From positions 868,001-932,000 of the forward strand of contig CAVPFL010000004.1 of NCBI GenBank assembly GCA_963703745.1: 64,000 bases of DNA. Direction: 5' to 3'. Shown piece by piece: positions 44,666 to 54,042 of this stretch (positions are counted from its first letter, which is position 1; each line of letters begins with the position of its first letter). This stretch comes from AP-15 sp963703745 (GTDB taxonomy: Bacteria; Pseudomonadota; Alphaproteobacteria; ATCC43930; CGMCC-115725). Under the pieces are notes generated by a model. The model searched no databases. It saw only the letters and a program-made list of their open reading frames with translations, and had not been told where the DNA came from. The translations under genes and the position numbers were made by a program.

Positions 44666-45508
44666 ATGTCGTCCGGGAGTCCGGCGCTGCGACGACTTGC
44701 GCTGTTGGCGGCAGCTGCGCTTGCCGGCTGCGTTCCATCTCCGCCAGAAGAAGGGTTGTTGCCGGGCCCCGCGGCGGGCATCACGACATCGCTGAATGCC
44801 CATGTCCCGCCTTTCGCACGTTGGCCCTACCAGCCGTTTTCGCGCGAAGCCGCCGTGCAGATCGCGCTGCGCGAATGGCGCGCTTTCGGCCAACAAGTGG
44901 TCTTCCCGAACACCGAGCTGCCGGTGGACGAGGAGCGGCAGGAGGGGATGTGGCAGCGGGTCGGCGAATATTGGTGGCTCGGCCTCGACCCGCGCTGGAA
45001 GGAGCAGGCCTGGACCGGCATCCACAACGAGAACGGCGAGGTCTTTCCGGAAAGCCAGGACGGCAACTACGCCTGGTCGGCGGCCTTCATTTCTTATGTG
45101 ATGCGGATGGCCGGCGCCCGCGACCAGTTCCCTTACACCGAGACGCACTCCGACTACATCAACGCCGCACGCCGTCACGGAATGGGTCTCGAGCCCGGCA
45201 CGGCGCTGACGGCCGAGCGGATGGAGACCTACGCGCCGCAGCGTGGCGACCTGATCTGCTATTGGCGGGGCCGACGGCCGGTCACCTATGACGATCTGCC
45301 GACGACAAGCCGGTTCGGAGGCCATTGCGACATTGTCGTCGAGATAAAGCCCGGCGAACTCGACGTCATCGGGGGCAATGTCGACAATGCCGTCGCGATG
45401 AAGCACATCCCAGCCACTGCCGATGGCCATCTCGCCGGGCCGGACGGCATCGTGCTCGACCCCGACCACAACTATTTCGTCGTGCTGCGGGTCGAATACG
45501 CGCAGTAA
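44666..45508 (+). CDS. DUF2272 lipoprotein
   Basis: 280 residues. Lipobox LAAAALAGC puts the lipidated Cys at about residue 22. The DUF2272 domain covers about 60-278, with NYAWSAAFISYVMRMAGA, TYAPQRGDLICYWRG and GGHCDIVVEIKPGELDVIGGNV, whose Cys and His elements recall NlpC/P60-CHAP-like papain folds. A cell-wall hydrolase role is inferred. Follows the kinase gene by 22 bp. Confidence 0.85.
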   Translation: MSSGSPALRRLALLAAAALAGCVPSPPEEGLLPGPAAGITTSLNAHVPPFARWPYQPFSREAAVQIALREWRAFGQQVVFPNTELPVDEERQEGMWQRVGEYWWLGLDPRWKEQAWTGIHNENGEVFPESQDGNYAWSAAFISYVMRMAGARDQFPYTETHSDYINAARRHGMGLEPGTALTAERMETYAPQRGDLICYWRGRRPVTYDDLPTTSRFGGHCDIVVEIKPGELDVIGGNVDNAVAMKHIPATADGHLAGPDGIVLDPDHNYFVVLRVEYAQ

Positions 45509-45513
45509 CGCCG

Positions 45514-46098
45514 TCAGGCCTTGCCCGCTTCGGCCACCTCGCGGCCCCGCCCGGCCTCGATATACTGCTCGATTAGCCAAGGGTCGCGCTCAAGGACGCG
45601 CCGGTAATACGCGCGCGCGGCGCTGACGATTTGGCCGCGACGGCCGAGGAGCGCATCGCCGAACTCAAGGATGCGTAGATTGGGCCAAGCCCGCGGGCGC
45701 TGGCGGACGACCGTCAGCAGCGCCTCCTCGGCCGGCCGATCCGGGTGCATCTGCGCCAGGATCAGCGTCGCCGCCGCGGTCGAGCGCGATACCCCCGCAT
45801 GGCAGTGGACGAGGAGATGGGTGCCGCGCGCCTCCGTCAGATTGCGTCCGAAGGCCAGGAGCTGTTCGACGTCGCGACGTTCCGGCGCGATATAGCCGGA
45901 GCCCGCTTCGATAACGTCATGAAAACGCAGCTCGAGCCGCCGTTGCGCGTCAAAGGCGCCTAGGGCCTCGGGTTCGGGCCAGCCTGGATCGAGGATCGAC
46001 AGGACATGGGTGACGCCCGCCTCCCAATGGAACCCGAGTTCATCGATCCCACAAATTGTCACCTGGAACGGCGCCAGGCGCTTTGAGAACAATCCCAT
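45514..46098 (-). CDS. Tyrosine/dual-specificity protein phosphatase family
   Basis: 194 residues. The phosphatase loop is VHCHAGVSRSTAAA, with catalytic Cys and Arg of CX5R (CHAGVSR). The general-acid region is probably LELRFHDVIEAG. Start at ATG 46098, MGLFSKRLAPFQVTICG; the frame goes on upstream to 46221 without family sequence. Convergent with the DUF2272 gene, five bases apart. Substrate unknown. Confidence 0.88.
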   Translation of the reverse strand: MGLFSKRLAPFQVTICGIDELGFHWEAGVTHVLSILDPGWPEPEALGAFDAQRRLELRFHDVIEAGSGYIAPERRDVEQLLAFGRNLTEARGTHLLVHCHAGVSRSTAAATLILAQMHPDRPAEEALLTVVRQRPRAWPNLRILEFGDALLGRRGQIVSAARAYYRRVLERDPWLIEQYIEAGRGREVAEAGKA

Positions 46099-46237
46099 CT
46101 GTGCTTCCGAAGAAAGTGTGCGGCGGGAATATGGCGAATTTATGCGTTTCGGGACACTAGCAGCTCGTCGCAAGGCCGGTCCGGGCGACCGGTGCGTCAG
46201 CCTTCTCGGCTGCCTGCGCACGCGCTGACGCCGGGTG

Positions 46238-47497
46238 TCATTGGACGCCGACCGTCCCGAGCAGCAGTTCGGCGATCGACGCCGGCTTCCGTAACAATGC
46301 TCCGAGGCGGGTCAAGGAGTTGTCGATTGCATGGGCATACTGGCTGGCGCCGCCGAAAAGCTGCAATGTCTCGGGCGGCACGAATTTGATTAGCAGATCG
46401 GCCGTACCCGGCGGCACGCCGACGAAATGCGCCATCAGCATGCCGTGGTTCCGCAACAGCAGCATGGCGAGCGCTGCTGCCGCCTCGTAGGGGACGATCG
46501 GCGGCTCTTCGACGCCGACGCGCTGCATTGCGATTTCGAGGATGTCGTCGGCGCCGATCTGCACCGTAGTCGGGGTCTCGCGCAGCCGGTTGCCGACGAA
46601 CGGGCGCAATTCGCGGGCGATTTGCCGCGTCGTTTCGATCAGGGCCTGCACCCGCGCCGGATCGTATTGCTCGAGGGTGCGCACCACCGCCGGGTAGAGC
46701 ATCTGGCGCGCCTCGAGCCCGAATTCGAAGCCGGTCGCACGAATTCTGGCGACGAGATCCGCCCGCCCGGCCAAGAGGCCGAGACGCGGGCCGACCGTGC
46801 CGTATTTGTCGAGGCCCGTCGCACCGAGATCGACGCCGAGCTCGAGCATGCGCGGCTGGCCGAAACCCGCCGGCCCGACCCGGGCGCCGCCGGCGTCGTC
46901 CATATAGACGAGAGCACCCTGGTCATGGGCGAGCCGGACGATGGCCCGGATCTCCTCGACCGGCATCAGATCGTAGGTGACGGCGAGCCGAGTCAGGTCG
47001 ACGAGCGCAACTTTCGGTTCGTCGGTGACTGCCGCTTTGAACATCGCCAGCCCGGTGGTGTCGATAAAACGAACCCCTACATGCTTCGCCGCTCGCATCA
47101 CCGAGGGATGGCTGTAGCTCGCCGACACGCCGATCACCACATCGCCCGGCCTCACAAGGGTGAGATGCGTCGCCAAAGTGGCACCCGTCATGCGGTTGAA
47201 CACGGCGACATCGTCTCGGTCGGCAGACCCGCCGAGATGCGCTAATGCCAGCGACTTCAGCTGCTCGAAATAGAGCGCGGGCGCGATCTCGTCATCGGCG
47301 AAGCGCAGCTCGTCGCTGCTCATCGGCAGCGAATGTTCCAGCCCGGTGAAGATGAACACTCCGTCGGGTCCGCGCTCGCGAATTAGGGACCAGGCCCGCT
47401 GCAACTTGCGAAAATCGTCCTCGGTCGTGGCGAGTATCTTGCCGCGCGCATAGGGCAGGTTCGGCGCATGCGAATTGCCAAAGCGATCGGTTGGCAT
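46238..47497 (-). CDS. PLP-dependent fold-type I enzyme (SelA/aminotransferase class V-like)
   Basis: 419 residues. PLP features: GGSADRDDVAVFNRMTGA at the cofactor phosphate site, YMDDAGGARVGPAG with the Asp that holds the pyridine nitrogen, and the Schiff-base Lys in LGATGLDKYGTVGPR (about residue 220). Overall resemblance is to the SelA-like group that includes D-glucosaminate-6-phosphate ammonia-lyases. The ATG at 47497 overlaps the TGA of the upstream deacetylase gene, so it is translationally coupled. Reaction unknown, perhaps an amino-acid lyase or cleavage step. Confidence 0.8.
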   Translation of the reverse strand: MPTDRFGNSHAPNLPYARGKILATTEDDFRKLQRAWSLIRERGPDGVFIFTGLEHSLPMSSDELRFADDEIAPALYFEQLKSLALAHLGGSADRDDVAVFNRMTGATLATHLTLVRPGDVVIGVSASYSHPSVMRAAKHVGVRFIDTTGLAMFKAAVTDEPKVALVDLTRLAVTYDLMPVEEIRAIVRLAHDQGALVYMDDAGGARVGPAGFGQPRMLELGVDLGATGLDKYGTVGPRLGLLAGRADLVARIRATGFEFGLEARQMLYPAVVRTLEQYDPARVQALIETTRQIARELRPFVGNRLRETPTTVQIGADDILEIAMQRVGVEEPPIVPYEAAAALAMLLLRNHGMLMAHFVGVPPGTADLLIKFVPPETLQLFGGASQYAHAIDNSLTRLGALLRKPASIAELLLGTVGVQ

Positions 47498-48435
47498 CAG
47501 CTCAAGCTCCCGGGATAATCCCGCCAGATGCTCGGTTCGAGGCGCAGATACGAGCTGGCCGGATAGGTCTCCAGCCAATAGCGCGCGCATTCGGCGCCGG
47601 TCGGGTTCCACAGCCCGGGAAAGTCGCGCAGATAGGCAAGGAATTCGTCGAGCAACTGCAGACGGTTGCACCAGCCGATATGCCTCGGGTGCAGGGTCAG
47701 GTGGAAGTAACGGCCGCGCTTGTATTGCGCGTCGAACTCCGCCTTCCAGTTTCTGAACAGGGTGTCGGGGTGTTCGAGGCCGGTGCCCTTGCGCGGGAAC
47801 ATCAGAAAGAACTGGTCGTCGAAATGGTAGTAGTAGGGCAGGGCCAGAATGGCGCGGCGGCTGGCAAAGTCGGTCACCCAGTAATGCGGTATGTCGTCCG
47901 CCAACCCGTTGCCCATATAGGCGTAACCGGCCTCGAGCAGCAGATCTATCGTATTCGGGCTGATGGTCCCGCCGGCAAACTGATCGCCTTGCCGCGGCAG
48001 TGAAAACCAGCCGCTCGGCCGCCGGCCGGTAACCTCGGCGATGATCTCGGTCGCGCGCGCGATCCGCGCGCGCTCGTCGTCGCGCTCGAGACCACTGACG
48101 TCTTCGTGCTTAAAGCCGTTGGCGGCGATTTCATGCCCGTCATCAATCAACGAGCGGACCTTCTCCGCATAGATGTGTGCGAGTACCGCGGGAACCGCGA
48201 AGGTCGCTCTGAGGTCGTGGCGCTGCAACACCGCGAGCAACGCCGCCAGCCCCTGATTGGCGCCGAACTCGGCCTCCGGCGTCGTTAGATCGGCGGCTCG
48301 AATACCGTCCGGCCCGGCAGCGACACTCAAATCGACTGTGACGCCGACACAGCAGCGGGCACCCTGGGGCCAGCGGATTTCGTCGTCGGCGAGGCTCTTC
48401 TCGTCCGAGATCGTGTAGCGTTCTTTCCGCGGCAT
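47497..48435 (-). CDS. Polysaccharide deacetylase/allantoinase-fold hydrolase A
   Basis: 312 residues with the NodB-type barrel: VTVDLSVAAGPDG at the first strand, ATFAVPAVLAHIYAE, and DDGHEIAANGFKHED, which carries the metal His residues. FHLTLHPRHIGW is the last motif. The arrangement resembles the PuuE allantoinase and peptidoglycan deacetylase branch that acts on cyclic or linear amides as well as sugars. No signal peptide, so it is cytoplasmic, which favours a small-molecule substrate. Middle gene of a three-gene operon. Confidence 0.85.
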   Translation of the reverse strand: MPRKERYTISDEKSLADDEIRWPQGARCCVGVTVDLSVAAGPDGIRAADLTTPEAEFGANQGLAALLAVLQRHDLRATFAVPAVLAHIYAEKVRSLIDDGHEIAANGFKHEDVSGLERDDERARIARATEIIAEVTGRRPSGWFSLPRQGDQFAGGTISPNTIDLLLEAGYAYMGNGLADDIPHYWVTDFASRRAILALPYYYHFDDQFFLMFPRKGTGLEHPDTLFRNWKAEFDAQYKRGRYFHLTLHPRHIGWCNRLQLLDEFLAYLRDFPGLWNPTGAECARYWLETYPASSYLRLEPSIWRDYPGSLS

Positions 48436-48454
48436 GCTCTGCGGCTCCTTGGGC

Positions 48455-49342
48455 TCACGCGGCCTGCGCCCGCGGCGGGAATTTTTCGAGACACCAGCGC
48501 GCTATTTCCTCGCAGCTCGGGAACCACACCCCGGGCAGGCTCTTCATCCGGGTGATCAGCCGGTCCAGCATCGCAACCCGCAACGCCCGGCCAGAGACGA
48601 ACGGGTGCATGCAGATGTTGAGATAGCCGCCGTCACGGTATTGCTGCCGGAATGCCGCCCACCAGAGGTCGAAGACACGCTCCGGGTCGGTTATGCGCTG
48701 TGCTGCGTTCTCGCTGCCGAGCCAAGCGAAGCTGAAAAACATCGCGTCGTCGATCACGTAGTGGAACGGCAGATGGACGAGGCAATTCTCGCCCTTTTCG
48801 TCGACGACGTAGTGCGGGCGCTGATCGGCCGAGCCCTCGGATCGGTAGACGTAGCCGTACTTTCGCAGCATGGCAGCGCTGTGCCCGCTACGCGTGCCGG
48901 CCGGCCGGCGGCCGCTGATCTCTTGGATCGCGGCGACCGTCTTAGCAAGGTGATCCTCTTCGAGGTCCGCCTCCTTGGGCACACGGTGCTCCCACATGTG
49001 GTCGGCGATCTCGTGGCCGCTCTTGACTGCAGCGCGCAATGCTTGCGGATAGAGCTCGCAGGCGCGCCCCGGCGTGAAGATCGTCGCCTTGACACGGTGT
49101 GCGTCGAACAATTCGATCAATCGCCAAATGCCGACGCGGCCGCCAAACTCGCCCTTTGCCAGCTGCATCGGCGGCTCGTTTAGGAGCCGGCGCAGCAGCA
49201 TCGAGTCGAAGTCGAGCGTGAAATTGACGGCGATCCGGATACCCGGCGGGTAGCCGAAATCGGGAATGCGCCGATGCCGGGCGGCGTAAGCTCCGGCCGC
49301 CTCCTGCAATTCCGCGAGATCCCGGTCGAACTGGCTGATCAT
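48455..49342 (-). CDS. Polysaccharide deacetylase/allantoinase-fold hydrolase B
   Basis: 295 residues, same fold as hydrolase A but clearly diverged: IRIAVNFTLDFDSMLL with the catalytic Asp pair, KATIFTPGRACELYP, SGHEIADHMWEHRVP with metal His residues, GTRSGHSAAMLRKYGY, and LNICMHPFVSGR near the end. Start ATG 49342 rather than the TTG one codon earlier. No signal peptide. First gene of the operon (hydrolase B, hydrolase A, PLP enzyme), 19 bp before hydrolase A. Two paralogous cytoplasmic hydrolases suggest two amide bonds or a heteromer. Confidence 0.85.
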   Translation of the reverse strand: MISQFDRDLAELQEAAGAYAARHRRIPDFGYPPGIRIAVNFTLDFDSMLLRRLLNEPPMQLAKGEFGGRVGIWRLIELFDAHRVKATIFTPGRACELYPQALRAAVKSGHEIADHMWEHRVPKEADLEEDHLAKTVAAIQEISGRRPAGTRSGHSAAMLRKYGYVYRSEGSADQRPHYVVDEKGENCLVHLPFHYVIDDAMFFSFAWLGSENAAQRITDPERVFDLWWAAFRQQYRDGGYLNICMHPFVSGRALRVAMLDRLITRMKSLPGVWFPSCEEIARWCLEKFPPRAQAA

Positions 49343-49435
49343 CAATGCGGGTCCTGTGATTTAGATGTGACCGCAATACTACCGCGGACCGCGTTTCGCA
49401 TTATGATGATTGTGACCGTGACCCTGACCGAGGGC

Positions 49436-49503
49436 CCCTCACCCCAACCCTCTCCCGGCTTGCGGGAGAGGGAGGGACCCGCGAAGCGGGAGGGTGAGGG
49501 GCA
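49436..49503. repeat. GC-rich palindromic intergenic repeat (copy 2)
   Basis: One unit, CCCCTCACCCCAACCCTCTC, GGAGAGGGAGGGACCCGCG, then GCGGGAGGGTGAGGGGCA. Close relative of the element at 8704-8822 in the same orientation. It lies in the divergent gap before the frameshifted amidohydrolase. Confidence 0.75.
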
Positions 49504-49527
49504 ACCGGCTGCTGGAGGAGACACACG

Positions 49528-50645
49528 ATGAAGAACGGCTTTCAGGTCTACGATGCCGACACCCACGTCAGTCCGGCCGCCGAAACTCTTGAGCGATACG
49601 TCGACCCTGGGTTTCGGCCGCGCCTGGCTGAGCTCGCGCCTTATCGTCAAGCCAGCGGCGAGGGTCGTCACCACTACAGCTTCGGCAGAAAATTCTACCG
49701 GCGCATTCTCGGCGAGGCCGAGCCGCGCGAAACCTTCACCGGGCGCGAGTCGCGCTGGCGCGGCGGCAAGCTGCCGCGGCCCGGCATCCAGGACGACCAG
49801 GCCGAGAACCGTGTCAAGGACATGGACGACGAAGGCACCGATGTCCATTTCCTGATCCCGGGCTCGTTCATGAGCCTGGTCGGGCTCGACGACCCGGCCT
49901 ACGAAGTTGGACTGATCCGCGCCTACCACCGCCACATGGCTGATTTCTGCGGTCGGTTCCCGACCCGGTTGAAGAGCCTGATTGTTGCTTCGGCGCGCGA
50001 TGTCGAGACGGCCGTGCATGAGATCCGCGAGTGGGGGAATTCGAGTTGGGCGGTGGCGGTCAAGCCGTTGCTGCCCTTCGACATTCCACCCGACCACCCC
50101 GACCTCGAACCGATCTGGCGGGCTGCCGAGGAGCGCGACCTGCCGATCGCCCACCATAGCTCGACCTGGAACCCGCCCTACTACCCGGCCTACCGCAACG
50201 TCTGGGACAACATCTTCCTCGGCCGCATGGCCTCGCATCCCTGGGGGGCGATGCGCTTTGTCGCGTCCTTTGTCGGCAGCGGGATCTTCGACCGCTATCC
50301 AAACCTGCGGATGGGGGTGCTCGAATGCGGCTTTGGCTGGCTGCCGTTCTGGGCCCGGCGGATGGACGAGCAGGCCGTCTATGTCGGCGGCACGGCACCG
50401 CTCAAGCGCAAGCCGAGCGAATATCTGACGGGCGGCCGCTTCTTCTGCAGCATCGAGCGCCAGGAGGGCGAGGACATGTTCAATACCGTCACCGGCTCTC
50501 TCGGCGACGGGGTGCTGATGTATGCCTCCGACTACCCGCACTCGGAGTGTCGGTCGATAACATCCTTGCCTGGACGAGCCTCAAGCCGGACACGCGCATG
50601 AAGCTCCTCTGGGACAACGCCACCCGCTTCTTCAAGCAAACGTAG
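49528..50645 (+). pseudogene. Amidohydrolase_2 family hydrolase, frameshifted near C-terminus
   Basis: TIM-barrel hydrolase starting YDADTHVSPAAETLERY, with PFDIPPDHPDLEPIW, PIAHHSSTWNPP, RFVASFVGSG and MYASDYPHSE. After the last motif the frame changes at about 50550; the true ending SVDNILAWTSLKPDTRMKLL and WDNATRFFKQT is read one frame over to a TAG at 50645. One missing base explains it. Without the shift the product loses its conserved C-terminus and ends at 50601. Metal residues and Asp (ASDYPH) precede the break, so partial activity is conceivable. Confidence 0.82.
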
Positions 50646-50865
50646 CCGAGGCTGCTGTAATGCGATTCATGCAAGGACGCCTGGCCTCAGCGTCCATTGA
50701 GACGCCTCTTGCCCGGGCTCGTCCTGGCTCCTCCCGGGCATCTATCTCTTGAGCGGGCTACGTCTCCGCACCGAAGAGGGCCGCACAGGTCGACGATTCT
50801 GGTAGGAAATTGCGTGCGGCTGATGCAAAACGCTTTGTAGAATCGTGATCGGCAGGAGGTGCGCG

Positions 50866-52164
50866 ATGGTGACGAGGGCCCCGTTCCTTAAGACTCGCTA
50901 CGGTGGCTACCACCACCGCCAGGTGCCGCAGGAAGATGCCGGGTTGACCCACGTTGGCCCGGACACGCCGTGCGGTGAATATATGCGCCGTTTTTGGCAG
51001 CCGGTTTGCTATTCGGATGAGCTCAAGGATCTGCCGCTGAAGCTGCGGATCCTCGGCGAGGATCTCGTCGCCTTCCGCGACGGCAGCGGTGCGGTCGGGC
51101 TCTTGGAGCTGCACTGCCCGCACCGCGGCACCTCGCTCGAGTTCGGGCTGGTGGGCGCCAAGGGGATCCGCTGCTGCTACCACGGCTGGCTCTTCGACGT
51201 CGACGGCGCGATCCTCGAAACCCCGGGCGAGCCGGCGACCAGCACCTTGAAGGACCGGCTGTGCCACGGCGCCTATCCGGTGCACGAATATGCCGGGATA
51301 GTCTTCGCCTATCTGGGTCCGCCGGAGGAGATCCCGGCCTTTCCGATTTATGACAGCTACAATCGGCCGGGTTATCGGATGATCCCCGGACTGAAGTATT
51401 GCTATCCGTGCAATTGGCTGCAGATCCTCGAAAACACGATGGACGCGGTGCACACCGCGTTCCTGCACACAATCGTCAGCGGAGCGGTGTTCACCGACGA
51501 GTTCGGTGTATTGCCGGAGCTGGAATTTGCCGAGACCCCGGTCGGAATCATCTACATTGCGACGCGGCGCGTCGGCGACAACATCTGGGCGCGGATGGTC
51601 GAAAATGTGCTGCCCAACCTGCAGCAGGTCGCGCCGATCTGGGAAACCGGCCACCAGGAGCACCCGTTCAGCGGCCCGATGATGAGCCGCTGGATCGTGC
51701 CGCTCGACAACACCAATACAATGCTGATCGAGCTTCGCCATATCAGCGAGACCGAAGGTGTCGTCACCCCCGATTGGTGGGCCGATCGCAGCATCATGCT
51801 GCCCGGCCAGCTCGCCGCCGACACCTATGAGGACGGCCAGCGGCGCCCCGGGGACTTCGAGGCGCAGGTCTCACAGCGGCCAGTCGCCGTCCATGGCCTC
51901 GAACATCTCGCCACGACCGACCGAGGCATCACGCTGTTCCGCAACCAGATCCGACGGGGCATCCGGGCGGTCAAGGCAGACAAGGACCCGGCCGGCGTTT
52001 TCCGCGACGGCAGCGCCGTGATTCCAACCTACTGCAACGACACGGTGGTGCGCGTGCCCCCGGCTCAGACACCCGAGCTCGACAAGAAGCTGATGCGCGA
52101 GACCGGCCGGCGGCTGGCCCAAGGCTACATTGCGGCGCCACCGCTGCTCGCTGCCGCGGAATAG
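50866..52164 (+). CDS. Rieske non-heme iron oxygenase, alpha subunit
   Basis: 432 residues. Rieske [2Fe-2S] ligands CPHRGTSLEFG (about 83) and CCYHGWLFD (about 103). Mononuclear iron ligands in NTMDAVHTAFLH (Asp-x2-His-x4-His). Group resembles phenoxybenzoate/phthalate-type dioxygenase and demethylase alpha subunits that work without a beta subunit. AGGAGG six bases before ATG 50866 fixes the start. No reductase or ferredoxin gene nearby, so electrons must come from elsewhere. Confidence 0.92.
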   Translation: MVTRAPFLKTRYGGYHHRQVPQEDAGLTHVGPDTPCGEYMRRFWQPVCYSDELKDLPLKLRILGEDLVAFRDGSGAVGLLELHCPHRGTSLEFGLVGAKGIRCCYHGWLFDVDGAILETPGEPATSTLKDRLCHGAYPVHEYAGIVFAYLGPPEEIPAFPIYDSYNRPGYRMIPGLKYCYPCNWLQILENTMDAVHTAFLHTIVSGAVFTDEFGVLPELEFAETPVGIIYIATRRVGDNIWARMVENVLPNLQQVAPIWETGHQEHPFSGPMMSRWIVPLDNTNTMLIELRHISETEGVVTPDWWADRSIMLPGQLAADTYEDGQRRPGDFEAQVSQRPVAVHGLEHLATTDRGITLFRNQIRRGIRAVKADKDPAGVFRDGSAVIPTYCNDTVVRVPPAQTPELDKKLMRETGRRLAQGYIAAPPLLAAAE

Positions 52165-52196
52165 CGATCGCCCAGGAAGGTCGCGGCTGTGCCAAC

Positions 52197-52640
52197 CTAC
52201 AGCGCGTAGCGGCTGTAGCGCCCGCGCCGCGCTTCCTCGATCGGCACGATTATCTTGCCGATTGGCCAGAGTGCGAGGCCGGCGAGCTTCAGGTGCGCCC
52301 AGGCGAAGGGCAGGCCGATGATCGTGACGGCGAGCCCCAGCGCGAAGAGGAGATGGCCCAGCGCCAGCCACCAGCCGGCGAAGATGAACCAGATGATGTT
52401 GCCCAGAGTGCCCAGCGGACCGGTGCCGAGATCTTCGTGGCCGCTATGGGCGGCGCGCGATATGGCGGTCTGGCCGAAGGGCAGCAGCGTGTAGACAGCA
52501 ATGTTGAAGGCGGCTCGCGCCCACGGCAGGCCGATGATCGTCATCGCCATGATCACCGCCGCGAAAACCCAGCCGACCGCCATCCACAAGCCGCCGAACA
52601 CGATCCAGAGCAGGTTGAGAAAGAGGCTCATCACGGGCAT
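52197..52640 (-). CDS. YccF domain-containing membrane protein
   Basis: 147 residues, two YccF repeats each with the pattern LWIVFGGLWMAVGWVFAA (about 10-27) and IIWFIFAGWWLALGHLLFAL (about 81-100), and each followed by the TIIGLPWA/TIIGLPFA motif. Four or so membrane segments. GGAGAAG lies eight bases before ATG 52640. It is the last gene of the psp operon, 13 bp after pspC. Function of YccF is unknown; linkage to pspABC points to the membrane-stress response. Confidence 0.88.
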   Translation of the reverse strand: MPVMSLFLNLLWIVFGGLWMAVGWVFAAVIMAMTIIGLPWARAAFNIAVYTLLPFGQTAISRAAHSGHEDLGTGPLGTLGNIIWFIFAGWWLALGHLLFALGLAVTIIGLPFAWAHLKLAGLALWPIGKIIVPIEEARRGRYSRYAL

Positions 52641-52653
52641 CTCGTCTTCTCCG

Positions 52654-53049
52654 TCAACGGCCGAGATCGCGGAATTTGCGATGCAGATCGAAATCGCCCG
52701 AGGTGACTTGGCTTTCCATTTGGCCGAGCCGCGCCTCGAGGTCCGCAAATTTGCGTTTGAGGGAATGCAGCGTGTCGGCCGGCGCGGTGCCGACGCCGCG
52801 CCAGAAAGCCTCCTCGTCGGCGCTCGCATAGAGCGCCGACGGCTTCGGCCTGAGCACGATCGCCAGAATGACATACGCAACGATCGTCGGCGGGAAGAAA
52901 AAAATCAGACCGAGCACGACAACGAGCCGCACGACGATCGGCTCGACGCCGATGTAGTCGGCGATGCCGGCGCAGACGCCGGCGATGATCGCGCGGTCTC
53001 TGTCCCGCCACAGGCGATAGCGCGCGCTGCTGCTGTTGGTCCACACCAT
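52654..53049 (-). CDS. pspC: Phage shock protein C
   Basis: 131 residues. PspC domain at about 11-70: RLWRDRDRAIIAGVCAGIADYIG, then a membrane segment VVRLVVVLGLIFFFPPTIVAYVIL. The C-terminal half is soluble and helical with a coiled-coil tail (KRKFADLEARLGQMESQ). PspC with PspB senses inner-membrane stress and sequesters PspA from PspF. Three bases separate it from pspB. Confidence 0.95.
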   Translation of the reverse strand: MVWTNSSSARYRLWRDRDRAIIAGVCAGIADYIGVEPIVVRLVVVLGLIFFFPPTIVAYVILAIVLRPKPSALYASADEEAFWRGVGTAPADTLHSLKRKFADLEARLGQMESQVTSGDFDLHRKFRDLGR

Positions 53050-53052
53050 CTC

Positions 53053-53292
53053 TCATCCTCCTGTGCGCATGCGCCAGCCCGGCGCTTCGCTGTCGAGCAC
53101 CTTCTCGAGCGCCTCGATGCGCCCTTCCATCCGCCGCGCGCTTTGCCACAGCTCACCCAGCGCGTTCTCATCGTCGCCCGACAGCCGGCGCGCGTTCCGC
53201 CACTGCGTGATGTAATGGAGGATGATCCAGATCGGCGCGACGACGACCAGGAAGAGAATGCCCAGGACGAAAAATCCGCCGTGAAAGAACAT
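53053..53292 (-). CDS. pspB: Phage shock protein B
   Basis: 79 residues: membrane segment about 6-27 (GFFVLGILFLVVVAPIWIIL) followed by a short coiled coil with HYITQWRNARRLSGDDE, ELWQSARRMEGRIEALEKVLD. Same architecture and length as PspB elsewhere (about 75 residues). It works with PspC in membrane-stress sensing. 15 bp after pspA. Confidence 0.93.
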   Translation of the reverse strand: MFFHGGFFVLGILFLVVVAPIWIILHYITQWRNARRLSGDDENALGELWQSARRMEGRIEALEKVLDSEAPGWRMRTGG

Positions 53293-53307
53293 GGCACCCT
53301 GCCCTCG

Positions 53308-53991
53308 CTAGCGCACGGCTTGCGGGCCAATGCTGTTGCCGAGCCGTTCCTTTAATGCTTTCAGCTCTTCCTCGACGCTGCTTTCCGCCTCGAGCCCGGC
53401 GAGCTCGTCGGCGACCGTCTTCCTGCGACCGAGATCAAAGACCTCGACCTTGCCCTCCATCTCGTCAAGCGCGCGTTCGACCTGCTCGAAGCGGGCAAAG
53501 GCGTCGGTGATGCGCTCGTCATAGAGGTGCGTGCGCAGCTTGATGCGGTTGACCGAGGTCTTCTGCCGCGTGACGATTGCCTTCTCGCGCATCTTGGCGT
53601 CGGCGAGCTTGGTCTGCAGCTTGGCAATGTCCTCGTTCTGCTTGGCGAGCGCATCCTCGATCTGCTGGTGCTGATGGTGCAGCGCTGCGAGCGCCTCGGT
53701 GACGCGCGCCTTGGCCAGGAGCGCGCCCTTGGCGAGGTCTTCGCGGCCCTTGGTGACGGCGAGCTCGGCACGGCGCTGCCACTCCTCCTGCTCGCGCTCG
53801 AGGGTGGCGCTGCGGCGCTCGACCTCCTTCTTTTCGGCGATCGTGCGCACGGCCGAGGAGCGCACCTCGACCAGCGTATCCTCCATCTCCTGGATAATGA
53901 GCCGGATAATCTTCTCCGGATCCTCGGCGCGGTCGAGGATGGCGTTGATGTTGGAGTTCACAATATCGGCGAGGCGAGAAAAGATCCCCAT
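53308..53991 (-). CDS. pspA: Phage shock protein A
   Basis: 227 residues, almost entirely helical, starting MGIFSRLADIVNSNINAILDR with the amphipathic membrane-binding helix and continuing DPEKIIRLIIQEMEDTLVEVR. Conserved central segment NRIKLRTHLYDERITDAFARFEQ. An ESCRT-III-fold membrane-repair protein that also inhibits PspF. The ATG at 54000 (three codons earlier) is possible; 53991 matches family starts. First gene of pspABC-yccF, behind a sigma-54 promoter. Confidence 0.96.
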   Translation of the reverse strand: MGIFSRLADIVNSNINAILDRAEDPEKIIRLIIQEMEDTLVEVRSSAVRTIAEKKEVERRSATLEREQEEWQRRAELAVTKGREDLAKGALLAKARVTEALAALHHQHQQIEDALAKQNEDIAKLQTKLADAKMREKAIVTRQKTSVNRIKLRTHLYDERITDAFARFEQVERALDEMEGKVEVFDLGRRKTVADELAGLEAESSVEEELKALKERLGNSIGPQAVR

Positions 53992-54042
53992 GCTGGTCAT
54001 CCCTTCTGTGGGAGCGACAGCCGCTCCGTTCTCACTTATCTA

